Under the pieces are notes generated by a model. That model worked only from the letters and a program-made list of their open reading frames with translations. It searched no databases and was not told where the DNA came from. Positions 40,505 to 50,030 of a stretch of 64,000 nt of DNA are shown here, in pieces (the first letter of the stretch is position 1; each line of letters starts with the position of its first letter). A program made the position numbers and the translations under genes. Origin of the DNA: Novosphingobium sp. JCM 18896 (GTDB lineage: Bacteria; Pseudomonadota; Alphaproteobacteria; Sphingomonadales; Sphingomonadaceae); contig NZ_JAPCZF010000005.1 in assembly GCF_025938095.1 (NCBI RefSeq), positions 1 through 64,000 of the forward strand, given 5' to 3'.

Positions 40505-42520
40505 ATGTCGCCGACCAAGCTCCTCATCGGTCAGATCCTTCTGGTCTTCGCGATCGTGCTTCTCGGCGTCTGGGCTGCGACCCAGTGGTCTGCGGCGATG
40601 CTCGGCTATCAGGATCAGCTGGGCCCGGCCTGGTTCCTCTTTGCAGGCCATCCGGTCTACCGCCCGTGGAGCCTCTTCATCTGGTGGTACTTCTACGAAG
40701 CCTACGCGCCCGAGGTCTTCGACAAGGCTGGCGCACTGGCCGGCGCCAGCGGCTTCCTGGGATGCGCATCGGCGATTGCAGGCTCGCTCTGGCGGGCGCG
40801 GCAGTCTCGGCATGTCACGACCTATGGCTCGGCCCGCTGGGCGACGCGAGGCGACATGGTGCGGGCGGGTCTCTTCGGCGATCGCGGCTTTTTCCTCGGA
40901 CGATGCGGCCGGCGCTATCTGCGGCACGACGGGCCCGAGCACGTGCTCGCCTTCGCGCCCACGAGGTCGGGCAAGGGCGTCGGGCTCGTGGTCCCGACCC
41001 TGCTCTCCTGGACCGGCTCGGCCGTGGTCCACGACATCAAGGGGGAGAACTGGAAGCTGACCGCCGGCTGGCGCTCGCGCTTCGGTCACGCGCTTCTGTT
41101 CAACCCGACCGACAAGCGCTCGGCGCACTACAACCCGCTTCTCGAAGTGCGCCGCGGTGAGCACGAGGTTCGCGACGTGCAGAACGTCGCCGACATGCTG
41201 GTCGATCCCGAAGGCGCGCTCGAGCGTCGTAACCACTGGGAGAAAACCAGCCATTCGCTGCTCGTGGGCGCAATTCTCCACGTGCTCTACGCCGAAGAGG
41301 AGAAGACACTCGCGCGGGTCGCGACCTTCCTGTCCGATCCCGAGCGAACCTTCGCCACGACGCTCAAGCGGATGATGACCGCCGAGCACCTGGGGGTGGG
41401 CCGCGTCCATCCGGTAGTCGCTTCGGCCGCGCGCGAATTGCTCAACAAGAGCGAGAACGAGCGTTCGGGTGTGCTCTCGACCGCCATGTCGTTCCTCGGC
41501 CTCTACCGTGACCCGACGGTCGCCGAGGTCACCTCGCGAAGCGACTGGCGGATCGCCGATCTCGTCGATGCCGCGCATCCGGTCTCGCTCTACCTCGTCA
41601 TTCCGCCATCGGACATCAGCCGGACGAAGCCCCTCGTGCGCCTGGTGCTGAACCAGATCGGCCGGCGCCTGACCGAGTCCCTCGAGGACGAGGGCGGGGC
41701 GCGCCGACACAAGCTCCTCATGATGCTCGATGAGTTTCCCGCGCTCGGCCGCCTGGATTTCTTCGAGACGAGCCTCGCCTTCATGGCCGGATACGGGGTT
41801 CGCGCTTTCCTCATCGCCCAGAGCCTCAATCAGATCGAGAAAGCCTACGGCGAGCACAACTCGATCCTCGACAATTGCCACGTGCGCGTCGCCTTCGCGA
41901 CCAACGACGAGCGCACCGCTCGCCGGATCTCCGATGCGCTCGGCGTCGCGACCGAGCAGCGCGCCATGCGCAATTATGCCGGGCATCGCCTCGCCCCCTG
42001 GCTCGCCCATGTCATGGTCAGCCGCCAGGAGACCGCGCGCCCGCTCCTGACACAGGGCGAGGTCATGCAGCTGCCGGCCCAAGACGAGCTCGTTCTCGTT
42101 GCCGGCATGTCGCCGATCCGGGCGACCAAGCTGCGCTACTATGAAGATCCCAATTTTGCGGGCCGCGTTGTCGATCCGCCGCGCCTCGGCACGGGCATTT
42201 ATGGCGATCGTCCGGCCGTACGTCCCGACGACTGGGATGGCCGGTCTCTAGTTCCTGGGCCGGGTGACGATGTCGAAGCGGGGGCCGGCGATCAGGCGTC
42301 CGACGACGGTGGTCACGACCAACAGCAGGTGCCCGGCGAGCAGATTGCATCAGCCAAGCCCGAGGTCGCGCCGGCCGAGGAGATCGCCGAACCCGATCGC
42401 GACGATGGCGATCCTGTCTCCGACAAGCGCGCGATCGATCGCGTCACCAGTGCGATCGTCCGCGCCCACGCCATGAACCAGGGCCGCGATCAGCAGCCCG
42501 ACCTCTTTCCGGGGATGTGA
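40505..42520 (+). CDS. traG: Type IV coupling protein TraG/VirD4
   Basis: 671 residues. Two N-terminal membrane segments (ILLVFAIVLLGVWAATQW; SLFIWWYFYEA), Walker A FAPTRSGKGVGLVVPTLL, Walker B LLMMLDEFPALGRL and the TraG signature YYEDPNFAGR. It is a hexameric ATPase linking the relaxosome to the Trb channel. ATG 40505 begins the first membrane helix region. The acidic, Gln/Asp-rich C-terminal tail from residue ~580 may dock the relaxase. It starts the operon traG-copG-trbBCDEJLFGI. Confidence 0.92.
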   Translation: MSPTKLLIGQILLVFAIVLLGVWAATQWSAAMLGYQDQLGPAWFLFAGHPVYRPWSLFIWWYFYEAYAPEVFDKAGALAGASGFLGCASAIAGSLWRARQSRHVTTYGSARWATRGDMVRAGLFGDRGFFLGRCGRRYLRHDGPEHVLAFAPTRSGKGVGLVVPTLLSWTGSAVVHDIKGENWKLTAGWRSRFGHALLFNPTDKRSAHYNPLLEVRRGEHEVRDVQNVADMLVDPEGALERRNHWEKTSHSLLVGAILHVLYAEEEKTLARVATFLSDPERTFATTLKRMMTAEHLGVGRVHPVVASAARELLNKSENERSGVLSTAMSFLGLYRDPTVAEVTSRSDWRIADLVDAAHPVSLYLVIPPSDISRTKPLVRLVLNQIGRRLTESLEDEGGARRHKLLMMLDEFPALGRLDFFETSLAFMAGYGVRAFLIAQSLNQIEKAYGEHNSILDNCHVRVAFATNDERTARRISDALGVATEQRAMRNYAGHRLAPWLAHVMVSRQETARPLLTQGEVMQLPAQDELVLVAGMSPIRATKLRYYEDPNFAGRVVDPPRLGTGIYGDRPAVRPDDWDGRSLVPGPGDDVEAGAGDQASDDGGHDQQQVPGEQIASAKPEVAPAEEIAEPDRDDGDPVSDKRAIDRVTSAIVRAHAMNQGRDQQPDLFPGM

Positions 42521-42524
42521 AACC

Positions 42525-42977
42525 ATGCGCTTTCGCCAGAACATCTATTTTGAACGCGACGTGGCCGATGCGCTCGACGCGCTCGCGGGCCGCAAGGGCA
42601 ACAAGTCGCAGCTCGTGAACGACGGACTGCGCGAATGGCTGAAAACACGAGCCCTCAAGAGCGTCGATACGATGCTGCAGCACCGGCTCGACCGCATTTC
42701 GCGCAAGCAAGACCGCGTCAGTCAGCAGGTCCATCAAGGCCTCGAGCTCGCCGTCTACACGCTCGAGGCGCTGATGCTCTTCGTCCAACACGAACTGACG
42801 GTGACGGCCTCGCTCCAAGAGATGGATGCGGCGGCGAAGGCAAAGGGCGCCAAGCGGTACCAGGAATTCATCGATCGGCTTGGCGTCAACATAGCCAAGG
42901 GCACTGCGTTCAGCGCCTCGAATGATGACGCCGTAAATGGCGCGCGCGAGGGCTCGAGCGAGGAGACCGGAGCATGA
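42525..42977 (+). CDS. CopG-family (ribbon-helix-helix) protein of the trb operon
   Basis: 150 residues. N-terminal ribbon-helix-helix: RQNIYFERDVADALDALAGR, then KGNKSQLVNDGLREWL. The rest is helical. Such genes sit between traG and trbB in many alphaproteobacterial ICEs and probably regulate the operon or bind oriT. It overlaps trbB by 4 bp (ATGA). Confidence 0.8.
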   Translation: MRFRQNIYFERDVADALDALAGRKGNKSQLVNDGLREWLKTRALKSVDTMLQHRLDRISRKQDRVSQQVHQGLELAVYTLEALMLFVQHELTVTASLQEMDAAAKAKGAKRYQEFIDRLGVNIAKGTAFSASNDDAVNGAREGSSEETGA

Positions 42978-43963
42978 CGCTCGATGTCTCCGATGCCCGC
43001 ATGCGCGGCATGCTGCGCAGCGCGATGGGTCCCACGATCGCGGCCGCGCTCGGCGATCCCCTCGTGATCGAGATCATGGTCAATCCCGACGGCGTCCTGT
43101 GGCTCGATCGGCTGGGCGAAGGCCGCTGCGAAACCGGCGTCCGCTACGAGCCGGCGCAGGTCGAGCGCATCGTACGCCTGGTCGCCTCGCATGCCCGTAC
43201 CGAGGTACATTTGGCCGCGCCGATCGTCTCGGCGGAACTGCCGCCGCACGGCGAGGGCGCGGGGGAGCGTTTCGAAGGCGTCCTTCCGCCCGTCAGCATC
43301 GCCCCCTGCTTCTCGATCCGAAAGCCCGCGGCGCGGATCTACACGCTGATCGACTACGTCAACGACGGCATCATGCTGCCCGAAACGGCCAGAGTCCTGG
43401 CGCAGGCGGTGGTCGATCGGCGGAACATCCTCGTGGTCGGCGGCACGTCATCGGGCAAGACGACGCTCGCCAATGCGCTTCTCGCCGAGATGGCGCATCT
43501 CGAGGACCGCGTGATCCTCATCGAGGACACGCGCGAGTTGCAGTGCGCCGCACGCGACGTCGTCGCCCTCCGCACACGCTCGGACAGCGTCACGATGGCG
43601 GACCTCGTGCGCTCGACCTTGCGGCTGAGACCCGACCGGATCGTCGTCGGCGAAGTGCGCGGGCGCGAAGCGCTCGACATGCTCAAGGCCTGGAACACGG
43701 GGCACCCCGGCGGGATCGCCACCGTCCACGCCAATTCCGCCAGCGCCGCGCTCCACCGCCTCGAGCAGTTGATCCAGGAAGCGGTGGTCACGGTGCCGCG
43801 CCGGCTGATCGCCGAGGCCATCGACACGATCGTCTTCATCAACGGCCGCGGCCTTGCCCGCCGCGTCGAGGCGATCGCGCGCGTCACCGGGCTTGGTCCG
43901 GACGGGAACTACGCGCTGATCGATCTCACGCCAGAAACCTTCCCGCTCAGCAAAGGAGACTGA
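42974..43963 (+). CDS. trbB: Conjugal transfer ATPase TrbB (VirB11-like)
   Basis: 329 residues. Walker A VVGGTSSGKTTLANALL, Asp box VILIEDTRELQC, Walker B VVGEVRGREALDML and His box HPGGIATVHANSA. It is a hexameric traffic ATPase at the cytoplasmic face that powers pilus assembly and substrate passage. Starts the Trb block after the CopG gene; trbC begins 3 bp later. Confidence 0.93.
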   Translation: MTLDVSDARMRGMLRSAMGPTIAAALGDPLVIEIMVNPDGVLWLDRLGEGRCETGVRYEPAQVERIVRLVASHARTEVHLAAPIVSAELPPHGEGAGERFEGVLPPVSIAPCFSIRKPAARIYTLIDYVNDGIMLPETARVLAQAVVDRRNILVVGGTSSGKTTLANALLAEMAHLEDRVILIEDTRELQCAARDVVALRTRSDSVTMADLVRSTLRLRPDRIVVGEVRGREALDMLKAWNTGHPGGIATVHANSASAALHRLEQLIQEAVVTVPRRLIAEAIDTIVFINGRGLARRVEAIARVTGLGPDGNYALIDLTPETFPLSKGD

Positions 43964-43965
43964 AT

Positions 43966-44292
43966 ATGTCTGCCAAGTTCGTCATGCGCGTCGGCGCTCG
44001 TCTGATGACTGCCGCCAGCGCCCTCGCGTTTGCCGGACCTGCGTTCGCCGCGGGCTCGGGCATGCCCTGGGAGCAGCCGCTCGAGCAGGTCCTGGAATCC
44101 GTCCAGGGGCCTGTCGCCAAAATCGTCGCGGTCATGATCATCATCGTGACCGGACTGACGCTCGCCTTCGGCGAGACCGCCGGCGGTTTCCGCCGCCTGA
44201 TTCAGATCGTATTCGGCCTGTCGATCGCCTTTGCCGCATCGAGTTTCTTCCTCTCGTTCTTCAGCTTCGGCGGCGGAGCGCTGGTCGTATGA
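43966..44292 (+). CDS. trbC: Pilin precursor TrbC (VirB2-like)
   Basis: 108 residues: signal peptide (LMTAASALAFAGPAFAAGSG) and two membrane helices (IVAVMIIIVTGLTLAFGETA; IVFGLSIAFAASSFFLSFF). It is processed to the conjugative pilin, probably by the TraF-like peptidase encoded at 12884-13423. It overlaps trbD by 4 bp. Confidence 0.9.
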   Translation: MSAKFVMRVGARLMTAASALAFAGPAFAAGSGMPWEQPLEQVLESVQGPVAKIVAVMIIIVTGLTLAFGETAGGFRRLIQIVFGLSIAFAASSFFLSFFSFGGGALVV

Positions 44293-44564
44293 TCGCCTCG
44301 CCCGACCAACCCTCAGAAGGCTTCGAGGCGCCGATCCACCGCGCGCTCGTCGAGCCGATCCTGCTCGGCGGGGCGCCGCGCGCGATCGCGATCGTCAATG
44401 GCACGCTCGCCGCCGCGCTCGGTCTCGGCCTCCAGCAGTGGCTCGCCGGGCTCGTCGTCTGGGCGCTCGGCCACACGGCCGCCGTCTTTGCCGCCAAGCG
44501 CGATCCCGACTTCGCGCCCGTCGCGCTGCGCCACCTTCGCCAGAAGGGATATCTCTCGTGTTGA
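44289..44564 (+). CDS. trbD: TrbD (VirB3-like) inner-membrane protein
   Basis: 91 residues: FEAPIHRALVEPILLGGAPR, then a hydrophobic pair (AIVNGTLAAALGLGLQQWL; LVVWALGHTAAVFAA) and DPDFAPVALRHLRQKGYL. It works with the VirB4-like TrbE in the channel base. It overlaps trbE by 7 bp. Confidence 0.9.
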   Translation: MIASPDQPSEGFEAPIHRALVEPILLGGAPRAIAIVNGTLAAALGLGLQQWLAGLVVWALGHTAAVFAAKRDPDFAPVALRHLRQKGYLSC

Positions 44565-47011
44565 ACCTTCGCGAATATCGCCCGCGGGCCGACCGGCTCG
44601 CTGATCACCTGCCCTGGGCCGCACTCGTCGCGCCGGGCGTCGTGCTCAACAAGGACGGCTCTTTCCAGCGCACCGCGCGCTTCCGCGGTCCCGATCTCGA
44701 AAGCGCCAGCCAGTCGGAGCTGATCTCGGCCTGTGCGCGGGTGAACAACGTCTTGAAGCGCTTCGGCACCGGCTGGGCGCTCCACATCGAAGCCGAGCGC
44801 CGCGAAGCGCAGAGCTATCCCGACAGTCGCTTTCCGGACCCCGCATCCTGGCTCATCGACGAGGAGCGGCGCGGCGCCTTCGAGGCGGCGGGGCAGCACT
44901 ACGAGAGCCGCTACTACCTGACGCTGACCTTCCTGCCCGCCGTCGACCAGGCTGAGAGCGCCGGTCGCCTGATGATCGAGCGCGAGGCCTCGGGCGAGGG
45001 GAGGGACTGGCGCCAGGCCCTGGCCGCCTTCGTCGCCGAAACCAATCGTGCCTTCGATCTCCTGTCGAGCTTCATGCCCGAGATCGCGCCGCTCGATGAC
45101 GGCGAGACGCTGACCTATCTTCACGGCACGGTATCGACGCGGCCCCACGCGGTCGCGGTGCCCGAGACGCCGATCTATCTCGACGCGCTGCTCGCCGACA
45201 CGCCGCTCGCCGGCGGCCTCGAGCCGATGCTTGGCGAAAGCCATGTGCGTACCCTGTCGATCCTCGGTTTCCCCAATGTCAGCCGGCCGGGCATCCTCGA
45301 TGCGCTCAACCACCAGCGTTTCGCCTATCGCTGGGTCACGCGCTTCATCGCGCTCGACAAGACCGAGGCAACCAAGGCGCTGACCAAGCTGCGCCGCCAG
45401 TGGTTCAACAAACGCAAGTCCCTGACCGCGCTCTTGCGCGAGGTCATGTACAACCAGCCCGTCCAGCTTCTCGACAGCGACGCCGACAACAAGACGGTCG
45501 ATGCCGATCTCGCGCTCCAGGCTCTGGGTGGCGATCACGTTTCCTTCGGGCACCTGACCGCGACGATCACGGTGGCCGACGAGGATCGTGCCCGGGTCGA
45601 GGAAAAGGTCCGCAGCGTCGAGCGCATCGTCAACGGCCTCGGCTTCACCTGTATCCGCGAGAGCGTCAACGCGGTCGAGGCCTGGCTCTCGAGCCTGCCC
45701 GGCCAGACCTATGCCAATGTCCGTCAGCCGCTCGTCCACACGCTGAACCTCGCGCACCTGATGCCGCTGTCGAGTGTCTGGGCCGGACCCGACAGGAACG
45801 CGCACCTCGCCGGACCGCCGCTGCTTCACGCGACGAGTTCGGGCTCGACGCCGTTTCGGCTCTCAACCCATGTCGGCGACGTCGGCCACATGTTGATCGT
45901 CGGTCCGACGGGCGCGGGCAAGTCGGTGCTGCTGGCCCTGCTGGCGCTCCAGTTCCGGCGCTACGAAGGCGCGCAGATCTACGTCTTTGACAAGGGCTTT
46001 TCGGCGCGCGCGACGGTGCTCGCGATGGACGGCGCGCATCATGCGCTCGGGCTTGGCGGCGAGGCTGACGCTGGCACCGGTGATGGCATTGGCGCGCTGG
46101 CCTTTCAGCCGCTTCGCCGGATCGATGACGCAAAACAACGCGCCTGGGCGGCCGAGTGGATCGGGGCACTGCTCGAGCACGAGCGTGTGCTTGTCACGCC
46201 CGACATCAAGGAGACCGTCTGGTCGGCGCTGACGAATCTCGCAAGCGCGCCGCCTGAAGAACGTACGCTGACCGGCCTGTCTCTGCTGCTCCAGTCCCTG
46301 CCGCTGCGATCGGCTCTCGCACCCTACACGCTCGAAGGCCCCTTCGGCCGTCTGCTCGACGCCGCCGAGGACCAGCTCGAGGTGGCCGACGTCCAGTGCT
46401 TCGAGACCGAAGCGCTGCTCGGTCATGCCGGCGTGGTCGCGCCGGTGCTGACCTATCTGTTCCACCGCCTTGAGGAGCGCTTCACCGGTCGGCCGACCCT
46501 CATCGTCCTCGACGAGGCCTGGGTCTTTCTCGACCATCCGCTCTTCGCCGCGCGCATCCGCGAATGGCTGAAGGTCCTGAGGAAAAAGAACGTCGCGGTC
46601 GTCTTCGCGACGCAGAGCCTTGCCGATATATCTGGCTCGACGATCGCGCCGGCCATCATCGAGTCATGCCCGCAGCGGATCCTGCTGCCCAACGATCGGG
46701 CGATCGAGCCGCAGAGCCTCGAAGCCTATGCGCGCTTCGGCCTCAGCGAGCGGCAGATTGAACTGATCAGCCGGGCGACACCCAAACGCCACTATTACCT
46801 GCAGTCCGCCGGCGGAAATCGCCTGTTCGAGCTGGGCCTCGGCCCGCTGGCTCTTGCGATCTGCGGCGCTTCTGATCCCGCCACACAGAAGCGCATCGAT
46901 GGGCTGCTCGCGGGGCCCGATCGCGGCGGCTTCCTTGCCGCCTTCCTCGCCGATGCCGGGCTCGAATGGGCAGGCGAGGTCCTCTCCCATTTCTCCAGGC
47001 CAATCGCCTGA
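44558..47011 (+). CDS. trbE: Conjugal transfer ATPase TrbE (VirB4-like)
   Basis: 817 residues. It starts LNLREYRPRADRLADHLPWA; Walker A GPTGAGKSVLLALLALQF and Walker B PTLIVLDEAWVFLDH. Length is normal for the VirB4/CagE family. The start is GTG 44558 or the adjacent TTG 44561, inside trbD. It energises pilus biogenesis and DNA passage. Any frame upstream of this point is shadow of trbC/trbD. Confidence 0.93.
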   Translation: MLNLREYRPRADRLADHLPWAALVAPGVVLNKDGSFQRTARFRGPDLESASQSELISACARVNNVLKRFGTGWALHIEAERREAQSYPDSRFPDPASWLIDEERRGAFEAAGQHYESRYYLTLTFLPAVDQAESAGRLMIEREASGEGRDWRQALAAFVAETNRAFDLLSSFMPEIAPLDDGETLTYLHGTVSTRPHAVAVPETPIYLDALLADTPLAGGLEPMLGESHVRTLSILGFPNVSRPGILDALNHQRFAYRWVTRFIALDKTEATKALTKLRRQWFNKRKSLTALLREVMYNQPVQLLDSDADNKTVDADLALQALGGDHVSFGHLTATITVADEDRARVEEKVRSVERIVNGLGFTCIRESVNAVEAWLSSLPGQTYANVRQPLVHTLNLAHLMPLSSVWAGPDRNAHLAGPPLLHATSSGSTPFRLSTHVGDVGHMLIVGPTGAGKSVLLALLALQFRRYEGAQIYVFDKGFSARATVLAMDGAHHALGLGGEADAGTGDGIGALAFQPLRRIDDAKQRAWAAEWIGALLEHERVLVTPDIKETVWSALTNLASAPPEERTLTGLSLLLQSLPLRSALAPYTLEGPFGRLLDAAEDQLEVADVQCFETEALLGHAGVVAPVLTYLFHRLEERFTGRPTLIVLDEAWVFLDHPLFAARIREWLKVLRKKNVAVVFATQSLADISGSTIAPAIIESCPQRILLPNDRAIEPQSLEAYARFGLSERQIELISRATPKRHYYLQSAGGNRLFELGLGPLALAICGASDPATQKRIDGLLAGPDRGGFLAAFLADAGLEWAGEVLSHFSRPIA

Positions 47012-47037
47012 TCCTCAAGCAGAAGGAGTACGCTGTG

Positions 47038-47781
47038 ATGAAGACCAAGATCCTGTCCGCTCTCGGTTCGGCCGCACTCGTCAGCGGCGGCGCCACTGCC
47101 CTCACCTGCGTGGGGCTTCCGGCAACGCCGGCTCTCGCGATCCCCGTGTTCGATGCCAGCAACTATGCGCAGAACATCCTGACGGCGGCGCGCACGCTGA
47201 CTTCGATTAACAATCAGATCCAGTCGCTGCAGAACGAAGCACAGATGCTGATCAACCAGGGCAAGAACCTGGCTCGGGTCGACTTCCCGCAGCTCCAGGA
47301 GCTGCAGGCCAAGCTCCAGGAGATTGACCGGCTGATGGGCCAAGCCCAGGGTATCGACTTCAAGGTCGGCTCGCTCGACCGCCAGTTCGAGAGCCTGTTC
47401 CCGCAGGACTTCACCGCGCTCGGCACGCGTAGTCAGCGGCTGACTTCGGCGCGCGCGCAGCTCGAGGCGGCCATGGGCAGCTTCCGGCAGACGATGAGCA
47501 TCCAGAGCCAGATTGCTGAAAACGTTGAAGGCGATGCACGCACTCTCGCGGCGATCGTGTCGCGCAGCCAGGGCGCCGAAGGTTCGCTCGCCGTCAGCCA
47601 AGCGACGAACCAACTGCTCGCACTCACGACCAAGCAGCAGTTCCAGATCCAGAACTTGATGGCTTCGCAGTTCCGGGCCGAGGCGCTCGAGCAGGCCCGC
47701 CGCGGCCAGATCGAGCGGCAAGCCCGCGATGCGACCGCGCGCTTCCTGGGCGACGGCAAGGCCTACAGCCCTCGCAACTGA
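47038..47781 (+). CDS. trbJ: TrbJ (VirB5-like), P-type transfer protein
   Basis: 247 residues: signal peptide (LGSAALVSGGATALTCVGLP, cleavage near ALA), then IPVFDASNYAQNILTAARTL, the TrbJ signature, and long coiled-coil helices (LQELQAKLQEIDRLMGQAQG). It is periplasmic or pilus-tip associated. The trbK entry-exclusion gene that often follows trbJ is absent: only 123 bp separate it from trbL. Confidence 0.9.
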   Translation: MKTKILSALGSAALVSGGATALTCVGLPATPALAIPVFDASNYAQNILTAARTLTSINNQIQSLQNEAQMLINQGKNLARVDFPQLQELQAKLQEIDRLMGQAQGIDFKVGSLDRQFESLFPQDFTALGTRSQRLTSARAQLEAAMGSFRQTMSIQSQIAENVEGDARTLAAIVSRSQGAEGSLAVSQATNQLLALTTKQQFQIQNLMASQFRAEALEQARRGQIERQARDATARFLGDGKAYSPRN

Positions 47782-47904
47782 GCTCCCGCCGCGCCGGCAT
47801 TGCGGGTTTTGCCGGCGCACCTCGCCGCGAGGACTTCGAACTTCTCCTGCGTCATGGGTTTCGGGTTCACGCGGCGCTTTGTCTTCTTCGATCAGGACCG
47901 TGCC

Positions 47905-49209
47905 GTGAACGATCTCAACGTCATCGATCAGTTCCTCGACGCCTTCGTCCGTTACATCGACTCGGGCTTCGGCCTGCTCGGAAGCGACGTCGGCTTCCTG
48001 ACGACGACCCTGATCGGCATCGACATCACGCTCGCCGGGCTCTTCTGGGCTTTAGGTGGCGAGGACGATGTCATCGCCAAGTTCCTGAAGAAAATACTTT
48101 ATGTTGGCGCGTTCGCGTTCATCCTCAACCGCTTCAACGATCTCGCCGACATCATCTTCCGGTCGTTTGCTGGCCTCGGTCTCACGGCCGGCGGCGGCAC
48201 GATCACCGCCGACGAGCTGCTGAAGCCCGGGCACCTGGCTGGCGTCGGTTTCGAAGCCGCGGCGCCGCTGCTCGAGCAGGCGAGCGAGCTCGTCGGGCCG
48301 ATCGCCTTCTTCGAGAACTTCGTCCAGATCGCGGTGCTCGTGATCGCCTGGATCATCGTCATCGTCGCCTTCTTCGTGCTCGCCGTGCAGATGTTCGTGA
48401 CGATCCTCGAGTTCAAGCTAACCAGCCTCGCTGGCTTCGTGCTCGTGCCCTTCGCCCTGTGGAACCGGACGAGCTTTCTGGCCGAACGTGTTCTCGGCGC
48501 TGTGGTTTCTTCGGGCATCAAGGTGATGGTGCTCGCCGTCATCGTCGGCATCGGCTCGAACTATTTCGGTCAGTTCGTCGACGCACTCCAGGGCCAGGAG
48601 CCCGACATCGACCAGGCGCTGTCGCTGATGCTGGCGAGCCTCGCGCTATTAGGTCTCGGCATCTTCGGGCCTGCCGTCGCTTCGGGACTGGTCGCGGGCG
48701 CGCCGCAGCTTGGCGCCGGATCAGCGGCCGCGACCAGCGCCGTCGCAGCCGGCGGGCTCGTTATGGGCGGCGCGGGCGCGGCCAGCGCGGCGCGCGGACT
48801 TGCCGGCGCCAGCATGGGCGCGATTCGAGCCGGTACATCGATGGGGTCGTCCGCATCTACGGCTTACAAGCTCGGCCAGGAAACCAGCGGGTCGTCCTCG
48901 GTGTCGGCGGGCATGAGTGGCGTGGCGACCGCAGCTCGCGGCGCGGCGGCCCAGAAGGCTTCCTCTGCGATGGGTCTCGGCGAAGCGGCCGAGCGCGGCA
49001 AGCAGGCCGCCTGGAATGCCGGGACGACCAAAGGGGGCTCGGCGCCAACTGCCCCGAGTGAATCACAAGGTTCCATGCCGGCTTGGGCCCAGAAGCTCCA
49101 GTCCGAGCAGAGCGCGCGCAATCGCCGTCAGCTGGCGCTCCACACGATCCAGGGCGGCGACCGCGGCGGCGCTTCCGCCACCCCCGACATCAAAGAAAGG
49201 GACGACTAG
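47905..49209 (+). CDS. trbL: TrbL (VirB6-like) polytopic membrane protein
   Basis: 434 residues starting (GTG) at NDLNVIDQFLDAFVRYIDSG, the usual TrbL N terminus, preceded by AGGA. Five or more membrane helices (LIGIDITLAGLFWALG, IAVLVIAWIIVIVAFFVLAV, and others) are followed by an Ala/Gly/Ser-rich low-complexity C-terminal region. ATG 47854 in the same frame is a less likely start. It forms the inner-membrane part of the channel. Confidence 0.9.
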   Translation: MNDLNVIDQFLDAFVRYIDSGFGLLGSDVGFLTTTLIGIDITLAGLFWALGGEDDVIAKFLKKILYVGAFAFILNRFNDLADIIFRSFAGLGLTAGGGTITADELLKPGHLAGVGFEAAAPLLEQASELVGPIAFFENFVQIAVLVIAWIIVIVAFFVLAVQMFVTILEFKLTSLAGFVLVPFALWNRTSFLAERVLGAVVSSGIKVMVLAVIVGIGSNYFGQFVDALQGQEPDIDQALSLMLASLALLGLGIFGPAVASGLVAGAPQLGAGSAAATSAVAAGGLVMGGAGAASAARGLAGASMGAIRAGTSMGSSASTAYKLGQETSGSSSVSAGMSGVATAARGAAAQKASSAMGLGEAAERGKQAAWNAGTTKGGSAPTAPSESQGSMPAWAQKLQSEQSARNRRQLALHTIQGGDRGGASATPDIKERDD

Positions 49210-49211
49210 CC

Positions 49212-50030
49212 ATGCCATTCAGACGTGCAGTGCAGCGCTATGGGCGCACTCCCGAGCCCGAGACGCCCTATCAGCGGGCGGGGCAGGTCTGGGACGAGAG
49301 GATCGGCTCGGCGAGAGCCCAGGCGAGCAACTGGCGGCTGATGGCGCTGGGCGGTCTTGCCATCTCGGCCGGCCTCTCGGCGGCCCTGATCTGGCAGTCT
49401 CTTCAGAGCCGGGTCACGCCCTATGTCGTCGAAGTCGACAAGCTTGGCGAGGCGAGGGCCGTAGCGCCCGCAACCGCGGCTTACGAGCCCAGCGACGCTC
49501 AGATCGCCTGGTTCCTGTCGCGGTTCGTCACCAACATCAGGTCACGCTCGCTCGATCCGGTGCTGATGCGCGCGAACTGGCTCCAGGCCTACGACTTCGT
49601 CAGCCGAAAGGGCGGGGTGTTCCTCAGCGAATATGCCCGGTCGAACGATCCTTTCGCCAATGTTGGCGACATGACCGTCTCGGTCCAGGTGACGAGCGTC
49701 GTGCGCGCCTCGGACAAGTCGTTCCAGGTTCAATGGCGCGAAAGCGCTTTCGAGCGTGGCAGCCTCGCCAGTTCGTCGCGCTGGACCGCGATCCTGACGA
49801 TCGCGGTGCGGCCGCCGCGCTCGGCCGAAACCCTGCGCAAGAACCCGCTCGGGCTCTACGTCGAGGCGGTCGATTGGAGCCGCGAGCTCGATGGCTCTGG
49901 CGAGGCCGCCCAGCCGGCGCGGCCAATTCAGCGCGCGCCGGCACCGACCAATCTGCCGCTGGGCTCTCCGCTCGATCCGGGCCTTGCGGTGCCGGCGGCC
50001 GCCACTCTCACCGAAGGGACGAACCCATGA
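49212..50030 (+). CDS. trbF: TrbF (VirB8-like)
   Basis: 272 residues: cytoplasmic N terminus (RAVQRYGRTPEPETPYQRAG), one membrane helix (LMALGGLAISAGLSAALIW) and a periplasmic NTF2-like domain (YVVEVDKLGEARAVAPA, WRESAFERGSLASSSRWTAI). It is a scaffold of the transfer channel. It starts 2 bp after trbL and overlaps trbG by 4 bp. Confidence 0.92.
   Translation: MPFRRAVQRYGRTPEPETPYQRAGQVWDERIGSARAQASNWRLMALGGLAISAGLSAALIWQSLQSRVTPYVVEVDKLGEARAVAPATAAYEPSDAQIAWFLSRFVTNIRSRSLDPVLMRANWLQAYDFVSRKGGVFLSEYARSNDPFANVGDMTVSVQVTSVVRASDKSFQVQWRESAFERGSLASSSRWTAILTIAVRPPRSAETLRKNPLGLYVEAVDWSRELDGSGEAAQPARPIQRAPAPTNLPLGSPLDPGLAVPAAATLTEGTNP

Noticed and set aside
40181..42082. 633-codon open frame on the - strand
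   Set aside because: Exact antisense of traG, whose motifs and operon context are clear; no domain in the - frame and low-complexity composition.
44261..45829. 522-codon - strand open frame
   Set aside because: Antisense to trbE; composition typical of GC-rich shadow frames.
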